This document shows positions 1 through 7,244 of a stretch of 64,000 nt of DNA, in pieces. Source of the DNA: JAFALK01 sp042701975 (lineage in GTDB: Bacteria > Pseudomonadota > Gammaproteobacteria > Burkholderiales > Burkholderiaceae_C); assembly GCA_042701975.1 (NCBI GenBank), contig CP170561.1, positions 124,001-188,000 on the forward strand. Reading direction: 5' to 3'. The position numbers and the translations under genes are program-made. Position 1 is the stretch's first letter. Each line of letters starts with the position of its first letter. The notes under the pieces are model-generated. The model did no database searches. It had not been told where the DNA came from and saw only the letters and a program-made list of their open reading frames with translations.

Positions 1-225
1 CGCGGGCACCTCGACCTTCTCGGCCAGCTGCTCGGCCAGGCCGTCGATGACACGCTGCTGATGCATGCGGCCGCGCGGGTGCTTGGTGGGCACGAACACC
101 TTGCGGTTCGCCAGGCGATCCAGAGCCAGCACCACCAGGTGGCCGCAGCTCATCGTCTCCTCGTCGTAGGCGATGTTGAGCAAGCCCTGCAGCTTGAAGC
201 GATCGACTTCCATGTGCGGCGTCAT
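1..225 (-). CDS. Phage tail-tip protein, 5' part only (possibly NlpC/P60-like)
   Basis: The first 75 residues are visible, starting at an ATG (223-225) that overlaps the TGA of the preceding gene (ATGA); the rest lies beyond the window edge. The start of the protein has the pattern YDEETMSCGHLVVLAL, in which a Cys just before a hydrophobic run resembles the nucleophile region of NlpC/P60 peptidases. In lambda-like tail modules a gpK-type peptidase often follows the minor tail proteins. That placement is the main argument; the fold assignment is an inference. It continues the leftward tail operon. Confidence 0.5.
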   Translation of the reverse strand, partial: MTPHMEVDRFKLQGLLNIAYDEETMSCGHLVVLALDRLANRKVFVPTKHPRGRMHQQRVIDGLAEQLAEKVEVPA

Positions 226-692
226 CCTGCAAAGATCCCGGGAGAGTTCTCCGGGGTGAATCGAATGAGCACCACCGGCGCGCGCATGGCGTCGTCGTTG
301 CCGATCACGGCGGTCAGCACAGTGGGCGTGCAGCTCACGCCAGACAGCGGTGCGGTGAACTCAAACTCGGTCACGTCGGGCGTGAGGCGGCTGACCAGGC
401 GGCACGTGGCCTGCAGGGCGCCGTTGGGCGGCAGGGCCTCCAGCTCGGGGCCGAACTGGCCGCCCACGTTGTCCACCTCGATCTTGGAGCGCGGCGCCTG
501 GCCAGCAATGGACTGAGGCAACGTGATCCGAAACGGCAGGCCCACGTAGGTGATGCCGCCGACCGTCCAGTCGCGGGTGTCGTTGACCACGTAGATGGTC
601 TCGATGGCTGGATGCTCCAGCTTCATCAGCAGGACCATGCCTGCCGGGTCATCGACGCGGCGGACTTGCGCGCGGCCAGCTGGCGTCACCAT
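222..692 (-). CDS. Phage minor tail protein, DUF1833-like
   Basis: A 156-residue protein that resembles the DUF1833 group of phage tail proteins, which lie between the tape measure and the tail-tip peptidase in siphovirus-like modules. It includes the segment WTVGGITYVGLPF near residue 44 and a C-terminal PVVLIRFTPEN. It overlaps the upstream gene by 7 nt and the downstream gene by 4 nt, so translation is probably coupled. Start is ATG at 692, with an in-frame GTG one codon later as an alternative. It probably contributes to the distal tail (tail tip). Confidence 0.6.
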   Translation of the reverse strand: MVTPAGRAQVRRVDDPAGMVLLMKLEHPAIETIYVVNDTRDWTVGGITYVGLPFRITLPQSIAGQAPRSKIEVDNVGGQFGPELEALPPNGALQATCRLVSRLTPDVTEFEFTAPLSGVSCTPTVLTAVIGNDDAMRAPVVLIRFTPENSPGIFAG

Positions 693-1057
693 GTGGACCT
701 CAGGAACTCGATGGAGAACTGGCGGTGGCTGGCCTCCAGGGTCCGCTGCTCGTACTGCAGGGGGCCGAGCTTGCCGCCAACGATGCGGACCTGGATCACG
801 GTGCCGCGACGAGGGTGCGTGAAGTCGAACCAGTCCTGGCCAGCGTTGATGTCGTCGTAGAACCAGTCCTCGAAGGCATCGGCCTCGGCCTTGGTGTTGT
901 GATAGACCGTGATCGACGTCGTCATCAGCACGTCGCTGGCGATGCGGCGCTGCTTGGGCAGACCGCGTTCCATCTCGGAGCGCTCGACCACGGACGCGGG
1001 ATCGTCCTGGAGGTCTTTCCAGCCGTACTTCACGTTGGGGGGAAAGCTGGCGGCCAT
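686..1057 (-). CDS. Phage minor tail protein (hypothetical)
   Basis: A 123-residue protein beginning MAASFPPNVKYGWKDL. It has the look of a lambda gpM-type minor tail protein: short, beta-rich, with WFYDDINAGQDWFDF and a C-terminal FSIEFLRSTW. It lies directly downstream of the tape-measure gene, whose stop is 2 nt before its ATG, and it overlaps the next gene. I infer a tail-tip adaptor from this position; no catalytic motif is visible. Confidence 0.5.
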   Translation of the reverse strand: MAASFPPNVKYGWKDLQDDPASVVERSEMERGLPKQRRIASDVLMTTSITVYHNTKAEADAFEDWFYDDINAGQDWFDFTHPRRGTVIQVRIVGGKLGPLQYEQRTLEASHRQFSIEFLRSTW

Positions 1058-1059
1058 GT

Positions 1060-3750
1060 TTAAAAACTCATTGCCGGCTTGAGACCAAAGCGACCACGCA
1101 TGGCCGGCTCCAGGAATCCCGCGCCGCTGGCCACGTTGCCGGCGATGCTCTGCTCCACGGCCTCGACGAGCACGTCGAAGCCCCCATCAGGACGACGCTG
1201 CGTGGTACCCGTCAGCGGCGTGCCGGAGTTGTTGATGAAGTTGATCGCCGGCAGGTTGACGCTGACGCTCTGGACGCTGTTGGCGGGTGCGAGCTGGCGC
1301 ATCTGGCCGGGCGTCAGCACGCTCTCGTTTCGCAGCAGCACGGCCGCGCGCTCGTCGCTGGCCAGGCCGGTGTGGTGGCGCGGTGCGCTGGCCCAGGTGC
1401 TGGCCGGCAGGGAGCGCTGAGCGAACGAGTCCGTACCAAAGGTGCCGCCACCGTGGGCGACGCTGGCCGAAACGTAGGCATTGCCCGCGTCAAAGCCGCC
1501 TGCCGAGCCGGACGGGGCACCGAAGAAGGAGCCGACCATGCCGGCGATCTGCTTCTGGATGTAGATCTTGAGCAGGTCGGCCAGGATCTGCTGCGCGACC
1601 TGGGCGGACACGCGGCCCAGCTCGTTCCAGGTGTACTTGCCGGCGGCCAGGAAGTTCGCCATGGCATCGGTGCCGCCATCGAGCGCGTTCTTCAGCAGGT
1701 CGTGGGTCTGCTGAGAAACGTTGCGCGCGTTCTCCAGATACTCGTTCCAGGCCTGCTGGGCGCCGGTGGTCCAGTCGCCCTCCAGCGAGCGGCGGCGATC
1801 GACGTAGTCCTGGTAGGACTCCAGGGCCTTCTTCTCGAACTCGTTCTGTAGCTGCAGCTGCTGCTCGTACTGACGCTGCTGCGTCTCGGTCAGCGCGCCG
1901 CCCTGCTGAGTCATCAGCGCAGCGCGCTCGTTCTGGATGCGCGTGCGCTCGGCCGAGTAGCGGTCGCCGATCTGGGAGCGGCCCTGCTCGATCTGGCGCT
2001 GGCCAGGGCCGGCCGTGAACAGATCCAGCTCGCGGTTCTGGTTGAGCCGCAAGGTGTCGAGGTAGTCCTGCGCGGCCTGGCGCGCTTGGACGTAGGCCTT
2101 GGCCACCGCGTCGATGGCAGACTGCTGCTGGATGCCGAGCACCGTGGTCTGCGCAGCGGCGCTGCTGTTCAGCTCGCCGATCTTGGCCTGGTTGTCCTTG
2201 ATCTTGACCTGGTTGGCGATCCGCTCGGCGGTGCTGGTCTTCTCCAGCTGGTTGATGCGCGTGAGGTAGACGTTCTCGGCGGTGAGACCGGACGTCAGCG
2301 CTTCCGTGTTGGCGCGGATCAGCGCGCCCTTCGCGTCGTAGTACTCCTTGTCGCCGAGCAGGCCGGCCTGGCGCTGGGCGGCAATGATCGAGTCGGCGTC
2401 CTTGTAGGCCTCCGTCATCTGCGTCAGCTGACGCTGCACGCCGGCCAGCTGCGCGGCGGCCTGGGCCTGCGGGATGCCCGGATCAAAGCGCTCGGTTGCA
2501 GCAGCGATCCGCTTGTTGATCTCGGCCTGGTCGATGCCGGCCTTCACGCCCTGCTCCCGGATCTTGGCGATCTCAAGCGCGAGTTGCTTCTGGGCGGTGA
2601 GGTACTGGACGCCTTCCTTGTCCCAGGTGGCGAGATCCTTGGCCAGCTGCACTTCCTTGGCGCGGGCAGCGGCAGAAGCCTCGGCCGCTGCTGTACTGCC
2701 TGAGCTGGAGGAAACGCCCATGGCGTACGGCAGGGGTGCGGGCACATTGCCCCGGAACAGCGACAAGAAGTCCGAAAGCTTGGATGCGTTGTCCTTGATC
2801 TGGTCGATGTCCGCCTGGCGGATCGTCATCGCATCCCAAGCCTCGCTGGCGGAGTCCTTCACTCCGCGCCAGGCCCTGGTCATGATTCCGAGGTTGGCTT
2901 CGACGTCGGCAGTCTTCTGCTTCAGATCATCGAAGTAGGCTTCCTGCAGCACCTGGGCCGCCTTCGCCGAATTTCCAGAGTCCGTGTACGCCTTCGCCTG
3001 CTTGTACGTTGCCGTCGTCAGGAAGTTGGTCGTTTCGTTGAGCTTGAGCGCCGAATCGAGCGGCGACTTCGACAAGCTTTGGAACGCCTGCAGCACTTCC
3101 TCTGCGGCGGTTCCACCAACACGCTGGAACTCCATCGCAGCAGCGGTGAAGCGCGCCATGTTTGTGGCGGCAATGCCCGATGCACTGCTGATTCCCACCA
3201 GCAGCTCAGCGGCACGTGCTTGCGTACCACCCTGCGCGATTTGTGCGGTCTGCTTCGCAATCGCAGCGAGTTGAGTCGCAGTGACGCCCGCGACTTGGCC
3301 GCTGAAGATCACTGTCTTGTTGAAGGCGTCGGTCTCCTGCTGGCCTTTGTAGTACTGATAGGCGACGAGGCCTGCGGCGGCAGCTACCGCCGTGTAGGGA
3401 TTGATGAGACGGCTCAAGGAAGACGCCACGCCGCTGGCCGCCGCGCTGGCGCTGCCGAATTGGTCCCGGATCTGGCCGAACTGCTGCAGGAAGACGGTCA
3501 TCGGGGCCTGACCGCCCTGGATGCTCGTGATGATGTCGGTGAACTGCGCGGGCAGGCCGCGCATCGCAGCAGCGACTTGCTTGCTGCTCGTTTCCACCTT
3601 GGCCATGTTCGCGGCCGTAGCCTGTAGCGGGGCGTTGGCCTTTGAGGCCGTCGAGGTGAACGTGCCGATCTGCTTCTCAGCCGTGTTGAGCGTGGCGCCC
3701 AACTGGCCGCCGTCGCCTGTCAACACTGTCCTGAGAGTCAAATCACTCAC
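1060..3750 (-). CDS. Tail length tape-measure protein
   Basis: About 896 residues, much the longest tail gene and directly downstream of the tail chaperone genes, as expected for a tape measure. The N-terminal 60 residues resemble lambda-family tape measures (LTLRTVLTGDGGQLG). There is a hydrophobic stretch near residues 120-135, long Ala/Gln-rich helical repeats, and a Gly/Ala-rich C-terminal domain with ILADLLKIYIQKQIAGM. I chose GTG at 3750, not the longer upstream start, because it overlaps the previous TGA (GTGA) and follows a GGAG ribosome-binding site. The product sets tail length and probably helps DNA entry. Confidence 0.9.
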   Translation of the reverse strand: MSDLTLRTVLTGDGGQLGATLNTAEKQIGTFTSTASKANAPLQATAANMAKVETSSKQVAAAMRGLPAQFTDIITSIQGGQAPMTVFLQQFGQIRDQFGSASAAASGVASSLSRLINPYTAVAAAAGLVAYQYYKGQQETDAFNKTVIFSGQVAGVTATQLAAIAKQTAQIAQGGTQARAAELLVGISSASGIAATNMARFTAAAMEFQRVGGTAAEEVLQAFQSLSKSPLDSALKLNETTNFLTTATYKQAKAYTDSGNSAKAAQVLQEAYFDDLKQKTADVEANLGIMTRAWRGVKDSASEAWDAMTIRQADIDQIKDNASKLSDFLSLFRGNVPAPLPYAMGVSSSSGSTAAAEASAAARAKEVQLAKDLATWDKEGVQYLTAQKQLALEIAKIREQGVKAGIDQAEINKRIAAATERFDPGIPQAQAAAQLAGVQRQLTQMTEAYKDADSIIAAQRQAGLLGDKEYYDAKGALIRANTEALTSGLTAENVYLTRINQLEKTSTAERIANQVKIKDNQAKIGELNSSAAAQTTVLGIQQQSAIDAVAKAYVQARQAAQDYLDTLRLNQNRELDLFTAGPGQRQIEQGRSQIGDRYSAERTRIQNERAALMTQQGGALTETQQRQYEQQLQLQNEFEKKALESYQDYVDRRRSLEGDWTTGAQQAWNEYLENARNVSQQTHDLLKNALDGGTDAMANFLAAGKYTWNELGRVSAQVAQQILADLLKIYIQKQIAGMVGSFFGAPSGSAGGFDAGNAYVSASVAHGGGTFGTDSFAQRSLPASTWASAPRHHTGLASDERAAVLLRNESVLTPGQMRQLAPANSVQSVSVNLPAINFINNSGTPLTGTTQRRPDGGFDVLVEAVEQSIAGNVASGAGFLEPAMRGRFGLKPAMSF

Positions 3751-4136
3751 TGCTTCACTCCGTTCAAGTGGTCGCGCGCCGCGCACTCCATGATTCGCAG
3801 CGCCTGGAAGATCCCTTTGGGCGCCGGCTCTTTAAATCCCAGCTGCGTCAGCACGATGGGCAGGACGCCGTAGTCGAGGCCGAGGTACATCACTGACAGG
3901 CCAGCGGCTGCGCGCCACTGCGTCTTCATCCCGTCAAAGACCCGCACCGCGTCTTCGTTGTCTGGCCAGGCTGTGAAGCCCGGATCGCTGTCTGCATCGG
4001 AGGCGGCATTCGTGGCCGCCGGCCGGATGCCCAGCCCTTTCTCCGCTTCGTCCCGGGCCGCCTGGTCGACGCGCGGCTGGGGCGCGCTGCAGAGCCAGAT
4101 GGCGGCCTCCTTCAGTTTTTTCGCTGCTCTTCCCAC
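3747..4136 (-). CDS. Tail assembly chaperone frameshift extension (gpT-like, DUF1799)
   Basis: This frame resembles DUF1799 phage proteins and lies between the tail chaperone gene and the tape measure, the place of lambda T. It has no convincing start of its own: the first in-frame start is a GTG inside the upstream gene. A perfect -1 slippery heptamer at 4115-4121 joins it to the upstream frame, giving a fusion of about 236 residues (114 plus 122). As in lambda G/GT, the short product and the minor fused product probably coat the tape measure during tail assembly and do not enter the virion. Confidence 0.75.
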   Translation of the reverse strand: MGRAAKKLKEAAIWLCSAPQPRVDQAARDEAEKGLGIRPAATNAASDADSDPGFTAWPDNEDAVRVFDGMKTQWRAAAGLSVMYLGLDYGVLPIVLTQLGFKEPAPKGIFQALRIMECAARDHLNGVKQ

Positions 4137-4444
4137 ATGCCGCTAAAGAACTTCCGGTGCATGGCCAACTCGATGCCCGGCCAATCTGTGAGGGCATCGA
4201 TGGCTTCCTCAGTGGACTTGAACTCGGGGAAGCGGATTGCGGGGATGCTGATGTCGGAGACGTCGGTGACCACCTTCTTCAGCAAGCCCTTCATGCCGGT
4301 CCCGTCGTCATCGCACTGCTTCTCCAGTGCTCGCATCTCGCTGTTGCGACGGGCCACACACCCCATCTTGAAGGTGCCTTGCAGGGCCGCCGTGTTGATC
4401 TCGACGGTGACGGTGAACTTCGGGAGGTTCTCGGTGGAAGACAT
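4112..4444 (-). CDS. Tail assembly chaperone (gpG-like)
   Basis: A 110-residue protein starting MSSTENLPKFTVTVEIN. It is encoded directly downstream of the tail-tube gene and upstream of the tape measure, the gpG position. It has no membrane segment or catalytic motif. I chose ATG 4444 because GAGAG lies 5-9 nt upstream; a GTG at 4456 overlapping the previous stop would add four residues. Its last codons carry the slippery heptamer that yields the longer fused chaperone. Confidence 0.75.
   Translation of the reverse strand: MSSTENLPKFTVTVEINTAALQGTFKMGCVARRNSEMRALEKQCDDDGTGMKGLLKKVVTDVSDISIPAIRFPEFKSTEEAIDALTDWPGIELAMHRKFFSGMWEEQRKN
4115..4121 (-). promoter_or_regulatory. Programmed -1 ribosomal frameshift site (A AAA AAC)
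   Basis: On the minus strand the upstream frame reads CGA AAA AAC TGA. The heptamer A AAA AAC fits the X XXY YYZ rule exactly in the zero frame and lies just before the zero-frame stop. After a -1 slip, reading continues CTG AAG into the DUF1799 frame. Both the position and the frame are those required for a G/GT-type fusion. Confidence 0.85.
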
Positions 4445-4452
4445 GGGTTCTC

Positions 4453-5391
4453 TCACTTCACGGTGATGGTCAGCTCGTCATTGCCCGCGCTGGGCTTGAG
4501 CACAAGGTTGGATCGCATCATCTGGATGCCCTTGTCCTCGGTGAAGCTGGGGGTGGTCATTTGCACGGCCGGTGCGTCGAACTGGACGATGTTTCCGGCG
4601 ACGGTTCCATGCACCAGGCTCATTGCGCCAACGGTGCCGGCCTGGATGCTGCTCCACCAGTTCTTGTCCGCGACCTTGGTGGACTGGATCTCTACGTTGC
4701 CCTCGGGCTCGCGGTCGGTCAGGCGCACGCTCTCTTCGCCCACCAGGTTGCGGTAGTTCACCTCGTTCTTCATGTCGATGGACAGCTGCCGCATAAGCGC
4801 CGAGTAGCCGAGCAGAGTGAACGTCGGCGTGTTGGCAGCGCTGATCGCTACCGGCTTGATGTCGGTGTATGTCGTCGCAGGCAGCGCAGCGTCTGTGACT
4901 GGCGAATACAGGCCCGTGAACTCAAAGTGGAACTGCGGAATTCCACGGCTGTTCAGCGTCAGAGACACGTTGCCCGACGCCATTCGCATCTTGTAAAGCG
5001 TGCCGCCGATGTAGGTGTAGATCGTGAGCGTTTTGAAGCCGGTGGTGATCGGCGCATAGACCGCTGAGGTGGTAGCGGTCAGCGTCTCCGAGAAGCCGCA
5101 ACCCTGGAGGAGTACGCCGTACTGAGGCGCCGAGCCTGCAGCACCGGCACCCGCCACTTCCACGTCGAACGAGAGCTTGGCCCAGTAGGCGACTTGCACC
5201 TGGTCGCTGTTGCCGAGGTACGGCTGAACGGTTGCGCGACTCACGAACTCGCCCTCCAGTGGCGAGGGGCTCAGGTTCGAGACCTTGATGGCATTGACGG
5301 CGCCCGTGGGATTGGCGTCAGTGCCGGCAGTCGCTTCGATCTTGGCCAGGACGGCCGAAGAGCGGATCAGGATTGGCTGTGCAGTGGCCAT
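4453..5391 (-). CDS. Major tail tube protein
   Basis: A 312-residue protein with the features of siphovirus tail-tube subunits: an N-terminal MATAQPILIRSSAVLAKIEA, Thr/Ala/Gly-rich beta segments, a conserved SFDVEVAGAG block, and the motif SIDMKNEVNYRNLVGEES that resembles tail-tube proteins of lambda-like phages. It lies between the tail terminator and the chaperone genes, the standard order. ATG at 5391 is one base from the previous stop. The subunits stack to form the tail shaft. Confidence 0.8.
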   Translation of the reverse strand: MATAQPILIRSSAVLAKIEATAGTDANPTGAVNAIKVSNLSPSPLEGEFVSRATVQPYLGNSDQVQVAYWAKLSFDVEVAGAGAAGSAPQYGVLLQGCGFSETLTATTSAVYAPITTGFKTLTIYTYIGGTLYKMRMASGNVSLTLNSRGIPQFHFEFTGLYSPVTDAALPATTYTDIKPVAISAANTPTFTLLGYSALMRQLSIDMKNEVNYRNLVGEESVRLTDREPEGNVEIQSTKVADKNWWSSIQAGTVGAMSLVHGTVAGNIVQFDAPAVQMTTPSFTEDKGIQMMRSNLVLKPSAGNDELTITVK

Positions 5392-5392
5392 G

Positions 5393-5875
5393 TCATTCTC
5401 CGGAATTGAGAAGGTTGTAGGTCGTCAGTTGGAGCAGAGCGCTGTGGCACAGCACGCCCGCGAAATAGACCGGCGTGCTGTCAATCAGCTGCCAGCCAGA
5501 GACTTCATCGAGCGAGCCTGGCTGGACCAGGCCGCCCAGGTTCTCGTCGGCGCGATTGGCGGCGCGCACGCGCTCGACCATCTCGTCGAACTCGATCTCG
5601 CTCTCGCCGCCGTCGGCCAGGCCGGAGAAGCAGCGGGCGATCCAGGTGTGGGCGTTGTAGATGCGCCCGACGGCAATCGTTCGTTCCAGCGTGCGCTTGC
5701 GGCGGATGAACCAGCCACGGATCTGCTTCGCACCGTTCTCGCCATCCCAGGCGTAGTTGTCGCGGAAGAAGCGCTCAGTCGTGCCATAGCGCTCGTGGTC
5801 GTGGACCATGCCAGCGCCGTCCACGGCTTCGATCTGCGCCTTCAGCGCCTGGCGGATCTCGGTGACCGTGCTCAT
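5393..5875 (-). CDS. Tail terminator-like protein
   Basis: A 160-residue protein in the slot between the neck (gp10-like) protein and the tail tube, where tail terminators are normally encoded. The sequence (EIRQALKAQIEAVDGAGMVHD) resembles phage neck/terminator families. It overlaps the upstream gene by 4 nt (ATGA). It probably caps the tail tube and attaches the tail to the head connector. Function is inferred mostly from gene order. Confidence 0.55.
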   Translation of the reverse strand: MSTVTEIRQALKAQIEAVDGAGMVHDHERYGTTERFFRDNYAWDGENGAKQIRGWFIRRKRTLERTIAVGRIYNAHTWIARCFSGLADGGESEIEFDEMVERVRAANRADENLGGLVQPGSLDEVSGWQLIDSTPVYFAGVLCHSALLQLTTYNLLNSGE

Positions 5876-6390
5876 TGCGCGGCTCCCTGGCCACCGGCAG
5901 CTGCTACGCGAACGTCGAAACGCTGCAGGGCTTCACGGAACTCCATCTCAATGGTGGACCGGCCATCGCGCAGCGCGTTGGTCATCATGTGGGCCGCAGG
6001 CGTGCCCTTGGCGCCGATCTTGCGTTGGATGCCACGTGCAGCGGCCTCGGCCTGTTCGCCCGCCAGGCCGAGCTTGGCTTCGACCCAGTCGATCAGGGGC
6101 TGGATGGGCGGGAAGTGCGGCCGGGTGCCCAGCTCGACGGGCACGGCATACGGCAGGCCGTTGCTCAGCTCGCCGAAGACAGCCGACAAGGCGGGGCTGC
6201 TGTACTGCTCGGTGACGTAGGCGCCGCGCAGCGTGCCGAAGGCCATCGGCGTGCGCTCTACGGTCTCGCGCTGCAGGTACATGAGCGAGTTGCCCATGGC
6301 CGTCTCCAGCTCGTCCAGCAGGATCTCCGGCGCGACGTGAAACGCTCGCGTCACGGCTGCTGCTGTGGTGATCTCAAGCCCGAGGCGCAT
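5872..6390 (-). CDS. HK97 gp10-like neck/minor tail protein
   Basis: A 172-residue protein with the pattern of the HK97 gp10 family: an N-terminal helix, VERTPMAFGTLRGAY (the family's Thr-Pro-x-x-x-Gly-x-Leu-Arg region) and YAVPVELGTRPHFPP. These proteins help head-to-tail joining. It lies between a connector-like gene and the tail terminator-like gene in the leftward operon. Confidence 0.7.
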   Translation of the reverse strand: MRLGLEITTAAAVTRAFHVAPEILLDELETAMGNSLMYLQRETVERTPMAFGTLRGAYVTEQYSSPALSAVFGELSNGLPYAVPVELGTRPHFPPIQPLIDWVEAKLGLAGEQAEAAARGIQRKIGAKGTPAAHMMTNALRDGRSTIEMEFREALQRFDVRVAAAGGQGAAQ

Positions 6391-6393
6391 GGC

Positions 6394-7104
6394 TCAGTAC
6401 CTTTGGCTGGAGAAGCGGCCACGGCGGTGGCCATCGCGGGCGGGCTGGACCACCACGCCGGCCGAGGCCACGCCGGTGCCGGCGTCGCCCGAGCTGCCGG
6501 CGCTGACCTGGTCAGGATTGCGCAGGCCGAGCTGCGCGTAGTACTGCGCAGCCCAGTCCTTGGCGCGGCGGGCCAGCTCGGCGCCCTGGCTGGGCTGGCT
6601 GACACCTGCTGCGTTCAGAGTGGCGTCACGGTCGAAGCCATAGCGCGTGGCGGACTGGCGGCACAGCTCGGCCGTGGCCAGGCACGCGATCGCATCCATG
6701 TGCGCCTCGGGCACAGTGCTGCCATCAGCAGCATGTGAGCCGGTGAAGTGGATCCGCGCCTGGCTGTCGAGCGGCAGCGCATCCAAGGTGAGCCTGATGC
6801 GGTCGCCGCCGGTGATGGGATGCACAACCAAGGCCGGGATGGTGACCATCGGCGCTTCGCCGACCGGGTATTCGACGGAGACCAGATTGGACACACCAGG
6901 CTGCCAGCCGTCGGGCATCGGCAGCATGTCGGTCAGATCCGTCTGAGCCTCGACCAGGCCGTCCATGTCCAGCGGCTTGTCCTGCCCATAGCGCAGCAGC
7001 GCCTGGCCGACGGCACGCTCCACGACGTCTGCGGCGGCCAGATCGGCCAGCGCTTCGCTGCGGAGCTTGTCGTTGACGAGCAGGATGATCTTGGAGAGAG
7101 ACAT
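6394..7104 (-). CDS. Head-tail connector-like protein
   Basis: A 236-residue protein, helical at its N terminus and with an Ala/Arg-rich tail (ARRAKDWAAQYYAQLG). It is the first gene after the capsid gene and precedes the gp10-like gene, the usual place for a gp6-like connector or adaptor. The C-terminal 30 residues are Gly/Ser/Arg-rich and probably disordered. No enzymatic motif is visible; assignment is by synteny. Confidence 0.55.
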   Translation of the reverse strand: MSLSKIILLVNDKLRSEALADLAAADVVERAVGQALLRYGQDKPLDMDGLVEAQTDLTDMLPMPDGWQPGVSNLVSVEYPVGEAPMVTIPALVVHPITGGDRIRLTLDALPLDSQARIHFTGSHAADGSTVPEAHMDAIACLATAELCRQSATRYGFDRDATLNAAGVSQPSQGAELARRAKDWAAQYYAQLGLRNPDQVSAGSSGDAGTGVASAGVVVQPARDGHRRGRFSSQRY

Positions 7105-7244
7105 GGCTTGGAGAAGAAGTGGGAGAGCTGTTGGGGCTCGGGGCCTTTCGCCCTTTAAAGAAGCCGCGCGTGATGGGCGACCTCTTTAAAAGGGACCGAC
7201 GCTGCTGCAACGCAGCGCCGGCCCAGGCGCACCTGATCAACCGA
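7105..7244. other. Gap between capsid and connector genes
   Basis: This 140-bp gap has no gene I can support. It holds two TTTAAA palindromes (7154-7159, 7185-7190), a 6-bp stem with a 6-nt loop (7199-7216, CGCTGC/GCAGCG) and a small stem CTGATC/GATCAG (7233-7248) over the capsid stop codon. None is followed by a convincing T-run in the leftward direction, so I do not call a terminator. Confidence 0.4.
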
